From Acidovorax delafieldii (GTDB lineage: Bacteria; Pseudomonadota; Gammaproteobacteria; Burkholderiales; Burkholderiaceae_C): DNA of 28,385 nucleotides. The position numbers were made by a program, and so were the translations under genes. Positions 7,717-15,724 of this stretch are shown here, one piece after another; the stretch's first letter is position 1, and every line of letters begins with the position of its first letter. A model generated the notes under the pieces. That model was not told the origin of the DNA and did no database searches. It was given only the letters and a program-made list of their open reading frames with translations. Where the stretch lies: NCBI GenBank assembly GCA_002377855.1, contig DFQQ01000021.1, positions 1 through 28,385 of the forward strand. The letters are read 5' to 3'.

Positions 7717-8808
7717 ATGTTCAAGACCGTTTTTCTTGCTACCGCTTTGATAGCTGCTTGCGCAATACCAGCAAGCGCAAAGCCCCAAAAACCCACACAA
7801 AATGCCAACCGCGGCAGTGCGGCGCAAGGCAGCACTGCGTATGGCCTGCGCGAGGACGCCATGCAGTTTGCCGACGACCTGGCCGAGCGCCGTGGTCTGG
7901 ACCGCGAATGGGTGCGCCAGGCCGTGGGCCAGGCCCGCTTCCTGGCTTCGGTGCCCAAGCTCATGCTGCCGCCGGCCAAAGGCACGGCCAAAAACTGGCG
8001 CGTGTACCGCAGCCGGTTCATCGACCCCATCCGCATCCGCGCTGGAGTGCGTTTTTGGCAGGAGCACCGCGAAGCCCTGGCACGCGCCGAGCTGGAATAC
8101 GGGGTCCCGGCGGAGATCATCGTTGGCATCATTGGGGTGGAAACCATCTACGGCCAGCAGATGGGCAACTTCCGGGTGATGGATGCGCTGGCCACGCTGG
8201 CGTTTGATTTCCCTGCGGCGCACCCGCGCGCCAAAGAACGCACCGAATTCTTCCGGCGTGAGCTGGAGCAGTGGCTCAGCCTGGCCAACCGCACCAACAT
8301 CGACCCGTTCGACGTACGGGGCAGCTACGCCGGTGCCATGGGCCTGGGCCAGTTCATGCCCTCCAGCTGGGCCCGGTTCGCGGTGGATTTTGATGGCGAC
8401 AGTCGCATCGACCTCTTCAACAGCCCCACCGATGCCATTGGCTCCGTGGCCAACTACTTCAAGGGCCATGGCTGGACCACCGGCATGCCCACGCACTACA
8501 CCGTGCAGTTCGACCCTGCCACGGTGAAGATGGACGAGTTGCTCGCCCCTGACATCCTGCCCACCTTCAGCGCCGCCAGCATGCAGGCCAAAGGCGCACT
8601 GCTGGACGTTGCAGGCGCCCAGCATGCGGGCCCACTGGCTTTGGTGGAGTTGCAAAACGGTGGTGACCCGCCCACGTACGTGGCAGGCACCGAAAACTTC
8701 TACGCCATCACGCGCTACAACTGGTCCAGCTACTACGCGATGGCGGTGATTGAGCTGGGTCGCGAAGTGGCCGCGGCGCGCGGTACGGCCACGGCCCAAA
8801 GCCGCTGA
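7717..8808 (+). CDS. mltB: Lytic murein transglycosylase B, 363 aa
   Basis: Cleaves peptidoglycan between N-acetylmuramic acid and N-acetylglucosamine with formation of 1,6-anhydromuramic acid. The catalytic glutamate is Glu142 in IGVETIYG. Family blocks AMGLGQFMPSSW (207-218) and the EF-hand-like calcium loop DFDGDSRIDLF (224-234) are present, as in E. coli Slt35. The N-terminus is an export signal of unclear type: IAAC at 12-15 fits a lipobox (MltB of E. coli is a lipoprotein), while PASA at 18-21 fits signal peptidase I. The whole signal core, residues 7-25, coincides with a copy of the dispersed repeat, which is unusual. Last gene of the MoxR-DUF58-TgpA-MltB run, 9 bp after TgpA. Confidence 0.93.
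   Translation: MFKTVFLATALIAACAIPASAKPQKPTQNANRGSAAQGSTAYGLREDAMQFADDLAERRGLDREWVRQAVGQARFLASVPKLMLPPAKGTAKNWRVYRSRFIDPIRIRAGVRFWQEHREALARAELEYGVPAEIIVGIIGVETIYGQQMGNFRVMDALATLAFDFPAAHPRAKERTEFFRRELEQWLSLANRTNIDPFDVRGSYAGAMGLGQFMPSSWARFAVDFDGDSRIDLFNSPTDAIGSVANYFKGHGWTTGMPTHYTVQFDPATVKMDELLAPDILPTFSAASMQAKGALLDVAGAQHAGPLALVELQNGGDPPTYVAGTENFYAITRYNWSSYYAMAVIELGREVAAARGTATAQSR
7737..7790 (+). repeat. Dispersed degenerate repeat, copy 2, inside the mltB signal-peptide codons
   Basis: TGCTA, eight bases, then ATAGCTGCTTGCGCA and CAAGCGCAAAGCCCCAAAA match the reverse complement of the intergenic copy at 17570-17625 with the same internal spacing. It encodes residues 7-25 of MltB (LATALIAACAIPASAKPQK). 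The reading frame is the same as in the other coding copy (26460-26507 in nrtB): both start a codon at ATA and align for 14 codons without a gap. The overlap with coding sequence is seen directly; origin by insertion of a mobile or replicating repeat is inference. Confidence 0.6.
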
Positions 8809-8880
8809 TTTGGGGCACCCCAGGGAGCGCAGTTGCGGCAGGCGCACCTGCAGGGGTAGGCGCCGCAGGCTGCCCGGCCT

Positions 8881-10227
8881 TCAGGGTCGCTGCATGTGGC
8901 AGCTGTGAGGCTGCTCTGCCTTGGCCGCAGGTATCTGCCGCACTACGCGAAAGCCATAGCCCGAGCCTTCCACATCAAACTTGACGCCCGGTGCGCCCTT
9001 CTTTTCCATCACCCCCACCGCCAGGGCCTGCTGAAACTGGTGGTCGGCAGCGCGCATGGTGCCGCTCTGCCCTGCCAGTTGCACGCTGGCTTTCTCCATT
9101 TGCCGCGCCACAGCCACCACGTCGGTCGTACCGGCCCGCTCGATGGATTGGGCCAAGGCCTCGATCATGAGCTGCATGCGCATGTGCACATAGTCGTCCT
9201 GCGGCTTGGGGAAGCGCTCGCGGAACGACTGGTAGAACGCCTCGCTCGGCGCGCCGGGCACATTCGGCAGCCAGTCGGCCACAGCCACCACCTTGCCGAT
9301 GCCTGCGTCGCCCATCGCAGCGGGCGCACCCAGGGCATTGCCATAGAACGTGTAAAAGCTGCCGTCGTAACCCACTTCGCGCGCAGCTTTCACCAGCAGC
9401 GTCAAGTCGTTGCCCCAGTTGCCAGTCACCACCGCCTGTGCGCCGCTGGTCTTGATCTTGACGGCATAGGGTGCGAAGTCCTTGACCCGGCCGATGGGGT
9501 GCAGTTCTTCGCCCACCACGGTCACATCGGGGCGTTGCGCGGCCAGTTGTTTCTTGGCCTCACGCAGCACAGCCTGACCGAAGCTGTAATCCTGACCGAT
9601 GAGGTACACGTTCTTGAGGGCCTTGTCCTCGCGCATCACCTCCATCAACGCGGCCATGCGCATGTCGGCATGGGCGTCAAAGCGGAAGTGCCAGAAGCTG
9701 CACTTTTCGTTGGTAAGGATCGGGTCCACCGCCGAGTAGTTCAGAAACAGCACGCGCTTGCCGGGCTCGCGCTCGTTGTGCTTGTTGATGGCCTCGATCA
9801 GCACCGCCGCCGTTGCCGAAGAATTACCCTGCAAAATGACCTGCGCCCCATCGTCAATGGCGGCGCGCAAGGCCGACAGGGCCTCTTCGTTCTGGCCCTT
9901 GCTGTCGTAGCGTTCCAGCACCAGCGGGCGCTTGCCTCCAGCGGCAGCAGGCAGCGCCACGCCGCCGCGTGCGTTCACACGCTCCATGGCCCAGTACACG
10001 TTGCGAAACACGGCCTCACCGGTGTTGGCAAAAGCGCCCGAGAGGCTCTCGATCAACGCCACCTTGATGGGTTTGCCTGCAGGGGCCGCGGCGACCGGTG
10101 CCGCGCCTTGGGCCCAGCCCGATGCCATGGGCGCAAGGCCCAAAACTGCTGCGCCAGCCACGGCGCAAACGGCTCGAAATAGTGCTGCGCGGCGCCATTT
10201 CAAGCCCGCAGTCTGCAATTTATTCAT
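8881..10227 (-). CDS. ABC transporter substrate-binding protein, LivJ-like (Peripla_BP_6), 448 aa, orphan
   Basis: A periplasmic type I binding protein of the branched-chain amino acid receptor group. A signal peptide is visible: a positive n-region (KLQTAGLKWRR), a hydrophobic stretch, and cleavage likely after GWAQG. The mature part opens with KPIKVALIESLSGAFANTGEA, the usual first strand and ligand loop. Other family segments are DGAQVILQGNSSATAAVLIEA and NVYLIGQDYSFGQ. No permease or ATPase gene is adjacent, so it must be an orphan receptor or use a distant transporter. The start is ambiguous: ATG at 10227 has AGGGA at good spacing, while ATG at 10233 (two codons earlier) is nearly on top of it. 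Ligand unknown. Confidence 0.85.
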   Translation of the reverse strand: MNKLQTAGLKWRRAALFRAVCAVAGAAVLGLAPMASGWAQGAAPVAAAPAGKPIKVALIESLSGAFANTGEAVFRNVYWAMERVNARGGVALPAAAGGKRPLVLERYDSKGQNEEALSALRAAIDDGAQVILQGNSSATAAVLIEAINKHNEREPGKRVLFLNYSAVDPILTNEKCSFWHFRFDAHADMRMAALMEVMREDKALKNVYLIGQDYSFGQAVLREAKKQLAAQRPDVTVVGEELHPIGRVKDFAPYAVKIKTSGAQAVVTGNWGNDLTLLVKAAREVGYDGSFYTFYGNALGAPAAMGDAGIGKVVAVADWLPNVPGAPSEAFYQSFRERFPKPQDDYVHMRMQLMIEALAQSIERAGTTDVVAVARQMEKASVQLAGQSGTMRAADHQFQQALAVGVMEKKGAPGVKFDVEGSGYGFRVVRQIPAAKAEQPHSCHMQRP

Positions 10228-10236
10228 GCTCATTGT

Positions 10237-10266
10237 CCCTTGAAATCCTGCAGCGGCGTACACACT
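10237..10266 (+). promoter_or_regulatory. Candidate sigma32 (heat-shock) promoter for the hsp20 gene
   Basis: CCCTTGAA at 10237-10244, preceded by TTGT, is close to the sigma32 -35 consensus (cccTTGAA). Fourteen bases later comes TACACACT at 10259-10266, a moderate match to the CCCCATnT -10 element. A start near 10272 would leave a leader of about 47 nt before the small heat-shock gene at 10319, which makes biological sense. The -10 element is weak, so the call is tentative. Confidence 0.4.
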
Positions 10267-10318
10267 TCCTGTGCATGCGGCGACCGCACCGAGAGCCGCG
10301 CAGTGTATAGGAGTCAAC

Positions 10319-10714
10319 ATGTTCTTCACCCCCGTCATCCGCCGCGCCGCTTACGCCCAAGCTCCCCGCTCTGCCGACCTGGCCCTGCAACGTTTTTTGA
10401 TGGGAACGCTGGGGGCGAACGCAGGTGCGCCGACCCAGCCAGCAGGCTGCAAAGTCACGCAAGACGACAAGAGCACCATCCTTGAACTGGACATCCCCGG
10501 CTTGGCGCGAGAGCAACTGGCGATCACCATCGAAGGCAACGTGGTGAAAGTGCAAAGCGTGGAAGGCGCGCCGCGCGCCGTGCAGCGGGCCTGGGAACTG
10601 CCCCAGAACATTGACGCCGCAGCCAGCACCGCCAAGCTTGAACACGGCGTCCTCACGCTGACCCTGGCCCGCCTGGAACCCGCCAGCAAAGCCACGTCGC
10701 TGACGATTCACTGA
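10319..10714 (+). CDS. Hsp20/alpha-crystallin family small heat-shock protein, 131 aa
   Basis: An ATP-independent holdase expected to bind unfolding proteins in the cytoplasm. The alpha-crystallin domain covers about residues 43-128: ILELDIPGLAREQLAITIEG, then VVKVQS, then AWELPQNIDAAASTAKLEHG with the hallmark A-x(4)-GVLTLTL. A C-terminal SLTIH resembles the short I-x-I-type anchoring motif, though it is minimal. At 131 residues it is a small member of the family. The ATG at 10319 has a near-perfect ribosome binding site (TAGGAG, 6 nt spacing). Upstream in-frame codons are ignored because they would overlap the divergent promoter region. It is monocistronic, with a sigma32-like promoter before it and a strong terminator at 10760. 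Confidence 0.88.
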   Translation: MFFTPVIRRAAYAQAPRSADLALQRFLMGTLGANAGAPTQPAGCKVTQDDKSTILELDIPGLAREQLAITIEGNVVKVQSVEGAPRAVQRAWELPQNIDAAASTAKLEHGVLTLTLARLEPASKATSLTIH

Positions 10715-10759
10715 GGACCGCTGAAACTGGGCGCCCCGCCCGCAGCGAGCAACGACAGA

Positions 10760-10795
10760 GGCTCCTTTCGGTACTCCGAGAGGAGCCATTTTTTT
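10760..10795 (+). terminator. Rho-independent terminator after hsp20
   Basis: GGCTCCT at 10760-10766 pairs perfectly with AGGAGCC at 10781-10787. An inner TCGG/CCGA pairing extends the stem, and ATTTTTTT follows (10788-10795). It starts 45 bp after the hsp20 stop and faces that gene. Confidence 0.92.
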
Positions 10796-10834
10796 GTCGT
10801 TTACGCTGCCGCCGCCCCGGAGAGCCGGCCGGGC

Positions 10835-12046
10835 CTACTCGTGGCGCAGGGCGTCGATAGGATCCATGTGCGCCGCACGGCGTGCAGGGAAGTAGCCGAA
10901 TACCACCCCGATGCCGGCAGAAAAAACGAACGACATCAGGTTGACGGCAGGATTGAACAGGTAGGGCACGCCCATTACCTTGGCCAAGCCGAGCGACGCT
11001 GCCGTGGCCAGCACAATGCCCACCAGACCGCCCAGTGCAGCCAGCACCACCGCCTCGATCAAGAACTGCAGCAGCACCTCGCGCTCGAGCGCGCCGATGG
11101 CCAGCCGCAGGCCGATCTCGCGGGTGCGCTCGGTCACGCTCACCAGCATGATGTTCATGATGCCAATGCCGCCCACCAGCAGGCTCACGGCGGCCACGGC
11201 GCCCAGCAGCGTGGTCATCACCTTGGTGGTGCCCGCAAAAGTATCGGCCAGCTGTTTGGTATCGAGCACGTTGAAGTTGTCTTCGTCCGTGTCGGCCAGC
11301 TTGCGCAGTTCGCGCAGCAACTGGGTCAGCGCGCTCTTGACGCGGGCCGGATCGCTGCCGTCCTGCATGGACACCAGCAGCGTGTTCACGCGGGTGTTGC
11401 CCGTCACCCGACGCTGCAGGGTTTTGAGGGGGATCAGCACCGTGTCGTCCTGGTCGTTGCCAAATGCCCCCTGGCCCTTGGAGCCGAGCACGCCCACCAC
11501 CTCGCACGAGAAAGCTTTCACGCGCAGCTGCTCACCCACCGGGTCGCGGCCGCCGTACAGCTCGCGGCGAATGGTCTCACCGATCAGGCACACGGCAGCG
11601 CCGGCGCGCAGCTCGGGGTCGGTAAACGTACGCCCGCCGCTTTGCACGGTCCAGTTGCCCGTCTGCAGCCAAGCGTTGGTGCTGCCGATGACGCTGGTCG
11701 TCCAGTTGCGCCCGCCCGCTACCACGGTCGCACCCGCACGGGCCTCCGGGGCCACGGCCAAGATGCCACCGATCTGCTGCGCAATGAGATCTGCGTCGGT
11801 ATCTTTGAACGAAGGTGCCCCCGAACTCCCGCCCGGCCCCATGCGCTGGCCAGGACGTACCTGCAGCAAATTGGTGCCCAGGCTGGAGATTTGTGTCTGC
11901 ACGGCCAATGTGGCACCGTTGCCCAGCGTCACCATGGTGATCACAGCGCTTACCCCGATGACGATGCCCAGGATGGTCAGGAACGAGCGCATCAAGTTGC
12001 GCCGGATGGAGCGCAACGCCAAGAAGATGGTGTTGAACAGCATCAT
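10835..12046 (-). CDS. MacB-type ABC transporter permease, 403 aa
   Basis: Inner-membrane component of a tripartite mechanotransmission ABC exporter. The topology is the MacB/FtsX pattern of four membrane helices. One is near the N-terminus (SFLTILGIVIGVSAVITMVT, about 21-40), then a large periplasmic domain, then three C-terminal helices starting at VAAVSLLVGGIGIMNIMLV. The cytoplasmic SVTERTREIGLRLAIGA coupling segment and the terminal PARRAAHMDPIDALRHE are family hallmarks. In E. coli MacB the ATPase is fused to this domain; here it is a separate upstream gene. The gene begins ATGATG with AAGGAG upstream and overlaps the ATPase stop (ATGA). Last gene of the efflux operon. Confidence 0.92.
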   Translation of the reverse strand: MMLFNTIFLALRSIRRNLMRSFLTILGIVIGVSAVITMVTLGNGATLAVQTQISSLGTNLLQVRPGQRMGPGGSSGAPSFKDTDADLIAQQIGGILAVAPEARAGATVVAGGRNWTTSVIGSTNAWLQTGNWTVQSGGRTFTDPELRAGAAVCLIGETIRRELYGGRDPVGEQLRVKAFSCEVVGVLGSKGQGAFGNDQDDTVLIPLKTLQRRVTGNTRVNTLLVSMQDGSDPARVKSALTQLLRELRKLADTDEDNFNVLDTKQLADTFAGTTKVMTTLLGAVAAVSLLVGGIGIMNIMLVSVTERTREIGLRLAIGALEREVLLQFLIEAVVLAALGGLVGIVLATAASLGLAKVMGVPYLFNPAVNLMSFVFSAGIGVVFGYFPARRAAHMDPIDALRHE

Positions 12047-12843
12047 GCAACTCCTTGGGCTGCGGCTGCAGTGGCGGATACGTGGGCGAGCGGCTGGCTG
12101 CGCAAGCCCGCCGGGTGCAGGTTCACCACGTCCGAATCCACCACCCCGTCAACAAACCGCACCATGCGGCGCGCATATTCGGCCATGTCAGGCTCATGGG
12201 TCACCATCAGCACGGTGATGCCCTGCTCGGCGTTCAGCCGCCACAGCAGCTCCATGATCTCGTGGCTGCGCTGAGTGTCAAGGTTGCCGGTGGGCTCATC
12301 GGCCAGCAGCACCACCGGCTCGGTGACGATGGCGCGCGCGATGGCTACGCGCTGCTGCTGCCCGCCCGAGAGTTCGGCCGGGGTGTGGTGCTCCCACCCC
12401 TTGAGGCCCACCGCATCCAGCGCGCGCGCCGCAGCGGCCTTGCGCACCGCCGCAGACTCGCCCCGGTACAGCAAGGGCAACTCCACGTTCTCTTGCGCCG
12501 AAGTGCGCGCCAGCAGGTTGAAGCCCTGGAACACAAAGCCAAAATAGCGGCGGCGCAGCAGCGCGCGCTCGTCGCGCGAAAGGGCCTCGACATGCACGCC
12601 CTTGAACAGGTACTCGCCAGTCGTAGGCCGGTCCAGGCAACCCAGCGTGTTCATCGCGGTGGATTTTCCCGATCCACTGGGCCCCATGATGGCCACAAAG
12701 TCTCCTTGCGCAATGTGCAGGTCCACGCCCTTGAGGGCCTGAAAAGCCAGTGCGCCCTCGCCATAGACCTTGGTCACGCCGCGCAGTTCGATGATGGGCG
12801 GATCCGCCAGGGCGCCTCGGTCTTCAACTGCAGCAGCGCTCAT
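12043..12843 (-). CDS. MacB/LolD-type ABC transporter ATP-binding protein, 266 aa
   Basis: The ATPase of the exporter, cytoplasmic. Walker A is GPSGSGKS (54-61), the Q-loop glutamine is near 106, the signature is LSGGQQQR (158-165), Walker B is VVLLADEP (177-184) followed by TGNLD, and the H-loop His216 is in VTHE. This TGNLD form and the overall length fit the MacB/LolD subfamily. A poorly conserved tail of about 35 residues follows the core. It overlaps both neighbours by four bases (ATGA junctions at 12840-12843 and 12043-12046), so adaptor, ATPase and permease are almost certainly translated as one coupled unit. Confidence 0.93.
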   Translation of the reverse strand: MSAAAVEDRGALADPPIIELRGVTKVYGEGALAFQALKGVDLHIAQGDFVAIMGPSGSGKSTAMNTLGCLDRPTTGEYLFKGVHVEALSRDERALLRRRYFGFVFQGFNLLARTSAQENVELPLLYRGESAAVRKAAAARALDAVGLKGWEHHTPAELSGGQQQRVAIARAIVTEPVVLLADEPTGNLDTQRSHEIMELLWRLNAEQGITVLMVTHEPDMAEYARRMVRFVDGVVDSDVVNLHPAGLRSQPLAHVSATAAAAQGVA

Positions 12844-14195
12844 GGTGCCGCCTTGCCTGTGCGTTGGTCGGTAATCACCTGCGCACCGGGTTCGAGCCCT
12901 TCGGCACTCACCTCGGTCATGCGGCCGTCACTGATGCCGACCTTCACGCTCAGGGGTTGGGGCACACCGTCCTTGAGCAGCCAGATCTGGCGCGTCTGCC
13001 CCGCACCGGGCCCTGCGCCACCCGCTGGCTTGCGACTGGCATTGGCGCTGCGCGGAGGGCCGGGCATGAGCTGCGAGACGATGCCGCGGTTGGCGCTGGC
13101 GGGTTTGACTGCAGCCTCGGCGCCCGCCTGGGCGGGAGCAAAGCGCAAGGCGGTGTTGGGTACCAGCAGCACGTCGTTGCGCTCGGTCGAGGTGATGGTG
13201 GCTGCTGCCGTCATGCCAGGACGCAGGCTCAGGTCGCTGTTGTCCACATCCAGCCAAGTAATGTAGGTGACCACGTTGTCGGTTTTGGTGGAGCCAAAGG
13301 ACACGCGCGTTACCTCGGCAGGGTAGCGGCGCGAGGGGTAGGCGCTGACGGTGAAGCTCGCCTTTTGCCCCACGGTGAGGGACCCTACGTCGGCCTCGTC
13401 CACGCTCACGTCCAGCCGCAGACGGGTCAGGTCTTCGACCACCGTGAACAGCGTCACGGCCTGCAACGACGCGGCTACGGCGTTGCCCGGCTCGACACTG
13501 CGGGTCAGCACCACGCCGTTGATGGGCGAACGGATCGACGCTTTGGAAAGGTTGGTCTCATCGGTGGACAGGGCCGCGCGGGCGTCGTCGACCGATGCAC
13601 GGGCGCTGGCTTCATCGGCCCTGGCCCGGTCGAGCGTGGCCTGGCCTGCATCCAGTTCAGTGGCAGACGGCACCTTGCCCCCGGACAGGCGGGCCACTTC
13701 CTGCAAGCGCGCAAAGCCGGCCACAGCCTCCTTGGTGGTAGCTGCAGCCTGGGCGAACCGCGCTTGCGCAGACGCCAGCGACGCGCGAGAGCGCAGCACC
13801 TGCGCTTCAAGCTTGGCCGTGTCCAGCTCCACGAGCACCTGGCCCTTCTTGACCTTGTCGTTCACGTCCACCAGCACGTTGCGCACGGTGCCCGACAGCT
13901 CGCTGCCAATGGTCACCGAACGGGTTGGCTGCAAGGTGCCGTTGGCTGCCACGCTGAGTGTGAGGTTGCCGCGGCGGACTTCGTCGGTCACATAGACAGG
14001 CGCGGCATTGGCTGCTTTGCCAGCCTGCCATGCGTACAGGCCGGCCACCGCAACCAGGACACCCACCACGCCCAGCCACAGCGAGGTGCGTTGCCACCAG
14101 CGGCGGCGAGGTTCCGCCCCCAGCAGATCGGCAATGCCGGCTGACTGGGCAGGTTGGGCGGGTGATGGGCTCACAGGAGTTTCAGGATGGTTCAT
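12840..14195 (-). CDS. MacA/HlyD-family periplasmic adaptor protein, 451 aa
   Basis: Links the inner-membrane MacB-like pump to an outer-membrane channel. A single N-terminal membrane anchor is at about residues 38-56 (TSLWLGVVGVLVAVAGLYAW), preceded by a basic RRRWW stretch. The biotinyl-lipoyl-like half-motifs and the alpha-helical hairpin follow: GSELSGTVRNVLVDVNDKVK, then KGQVLVELDTAKLEAQVLR, and the return strand SIRSPINGVVLTRSVEPGN. The beta-barrel domain and a membrane-proximal domain fill the C-terminus. An insertion near residues 355-400, rich in A, G and P, is probably a disordered linker. The ribosome binding site before the ATG at 14195 is not obvious. It lies 107 bp after the outer-membrane component gene. 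Confidence 0.92.
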   Translation of the reverse strand: MNHPETPVSPSPAQPAQSAGIADLLGAEPRRRWWQRTSLWLGVVGVLVAVAGLYAWQAGKAANAAPVYVTDEVRRGNLTLSVAANGTLQPTRSVTIGSELSGTVRNVLVDVNDKVKKGQVLVELDTAKLEAQVLRSRASLASAQARFAQAAATTKEAVAGFARLQEVARLSGGKVPSATELDAGQATLDRARADEASARASVDDARAALSTDETNLSKASIRSPINGVVLTRSVEPGNAVAASLQAVTLFTVVEDLTRLRLDVSVDEADVGSLTVGQKASFTVSAYPSRRYPAEVTRVSFGSTKTDNVVTYITWLDVDNSDLSLRPGMTAAATITSTERNDVLLVPNTALRFAPAQAGAEAAVKPASANRGIVSQLMPGPPRSANASRKPAGGAGPGAGQTRQIWLLKDGVPQPLSVKVGISDGRMTEVSAEGLEPGAQVITDQRTGKAAP

Positions 14196-14302
14196 GGAAC
14201 GTGTGGAATCGGATCAAAAAATCGGGCGACGGCGGCACGGCGCAGGCATCAGAAAGCCGCCCGTGTGCCCGCGTTGGAGCATGTGCACAAGCTCAGCCAT
14301 CG

Positions 14303-15724
14303 CTACTGCCAGCCCCCGCCCAGTGCTTTGTAAAGCCGCACATGGTCTGCCGCCACGCTGGCCACCGTGGCGGCCACGCTATCCTGGGCAGACAGCTGGG
14401 TGCGCTGCGTCTCCAGCACCGTGGCGAAATCAATCAGCCCACTGGTGTAGCGCTGCTGCGCCATGAGTGCGGCATTGGCTGCAGCGTCGGCCGCGGCCTG
14501 CAGCCGCCCCAGGCGTTCACGGTCGCCCTGCAGAGCTACCAGCGCGTCTTCCACGTCTTTGAGCGCCGTGAGCACGGTGGCCTCGTAGTTCACGCGCGCC
14601 TGCTCCAGCCCGGCCTGCTGTGATCGCACCTGGGCCTGCGCAGCGCCGCCGTCAAACAGCGACGCGGCCAAGCTGGCCGCCAAGCCGCTTGCCACGGCAT
14701 TTCCGCCGGTGAGGGACCCCAGCGTCAAGGCGCGCAATCCCAACGAACCACTCAGGGAGAAATCGGGGTAGCGCGCCGCGTCGGCCTGCGCCACGCGCGC
14801 GGCAGCGGCAGCCACGCGGTGTTCTGCCGCACGCACATCGGGGCGCTGGCGCAGCGTTTGCGCTGGGATATCGAGCGCCAGGTCGCCTGGCGGCGTGGGC
14901 ACGGGTCCGGGGGGGGCCAGGCGCACATCCAGTGCCGCGGGGGGTTGGCCCGTGAGCACCGCCAGGCTATGGCGCGACTGGGCCAGACTGGTCTGCAGAG
15001 CTGGTACCTGCGCCGCTGTCTGCTCGGCAGCAGCACGCGCCTGCTCGGTCACCAGCGACGTGGTGAGCCCCGCTTGCAAGCGCCACTGGGCAATCTGCAG
15101 GGTCTCCTGCTGGCTGGCCAGGTTGCTGCGCGCAATCTGCAGCCGTTGCTGCAGACCACGCAACTCGATGTAGTTGACGGCCACTTCCGCAGCCAACGTC
15201 ACCTGCACATCCGCCAGGCTCGCCTGTGCAGCGCGGGCATCGGCCTCGCTCGCTTGCACGCCTGCGCGCAAGCGCCCGAAGACATCCGGCTCCCAGCTGG
15301 CGTCGAACCCGGCGCTGAACACATTGCCCGTGCTGCCCGAGGCCCGGCTGCGCTGTGCAGAAGCCGAGGCGCCCACTTGCGGCAGCGTGCCCGCCGTTTG
15401 TACATCGACCAACGCCCGTGACTGCTGCAGCGCGGCCTGCGCACCGCGCACCGTGGTATTGGCAACCAGTGCCTGTTGAATCAGTGCCGTGAGTTCTGCA
15501 TCGCCCAGGCGCTCCCACCACTGCGCCAGTGGCGTGGCCGCCAAACCCGCGCCGGCCGAAGACCATTCACCGGGCACAGGCACCGTGGGCAAGGGAGCTG
15601 CGTGCGGCTGCAGGCTGGTGCAACCCGCCACCGCCAAGGCCGCTGCCAGGGCAGACAGCGCATTGACGATGCTGCGCGGGCGATCTCCCGGTGACGCACG
15701 GGTGTGGGTACAAAAAGGCTTCAT
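14303..15724 (-). CDS. NodT-family outer-membrane efflux lipoprotein (TolC-like), 473 aa
   Basis: The outer-membrane channel of the tripartite exporter. A lipoprotein signal is visible, with a hydrophobic stretch ending in the lipobox AVAGC (Cys35). The two repeated OEP domains have typical coiled-coil segments: SLADVQVTLAAEVAVNYIEL and LRQRPDVRAAEHRVAAAAAR. The C-terminal RYTSGLIDFATVLETQRTQL is a strong family hallmark. I chose the ATG at 15724 because the upstream in-frame region does not look like a signal peptide; this leaves a slightly long n-region (MKPFCTHTRASPGDRPRS). First gene of the operon, followed by adaptor, ATPase and permease. PvdRT-OpmQ of Pseudomonas has the same component types, so siderophore or antibiotic export are both possible. 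A Fur-box-like palindrome lies 8 bp before the start. Confidence 0.9.
   Translation of the reverse strand: MKPFCTHTRASPGDRPRSIVNALSALAAALAVAGCTSLQPHAAPLPTVPVPGEWSSAGAGLAATPLAQWWERLGDAELTALIQQALVANTTVRGAQAALQQSRALVDVQTAGTLPQVGASASAQRSRASGSTGNVFSAGFDASWEPDVFGRLRAGVQASEADARAAQASLADVQVTLAAEVAVNYIELRGLQQRLQIARSNLASQQETLQIAQWRLQAGLTTSLVTEQARAAAEQTAAQVPALQTSLAQSRHSLAVLTGQPPAALDVRLAPPGPVPTPPGDLALDIPAQTLRQRPDVRAAEHRVAAAAARVAQADAARYPDFSLSGSLGLRALTLGSLTGGNAVASGLAASLAASLFDGGAAQAQVRSQQAGLEQARVNYEATVLTALKDVEDALVALQGDRERLGRLQAAADAAANAALMAQQRYTSGLIDFATVLETQRTQLSAQDSVAATVASVAADHVRLYKALGGGWQ

Noticed and set aside
8826..8870. Possible terminator between convergent mltB and the LivJ-like gene
   Set aside because: TGCGGC/GCCGCA can pair, but the loop is long and no T-tract follows on either strand.
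12884..12899. tRNA T-arm-like sequence GGGTTCGAGCCC
   Set aside because: It lies within the MacA-like adaptor gene, with no acceptor, D or anticodon arm around it.
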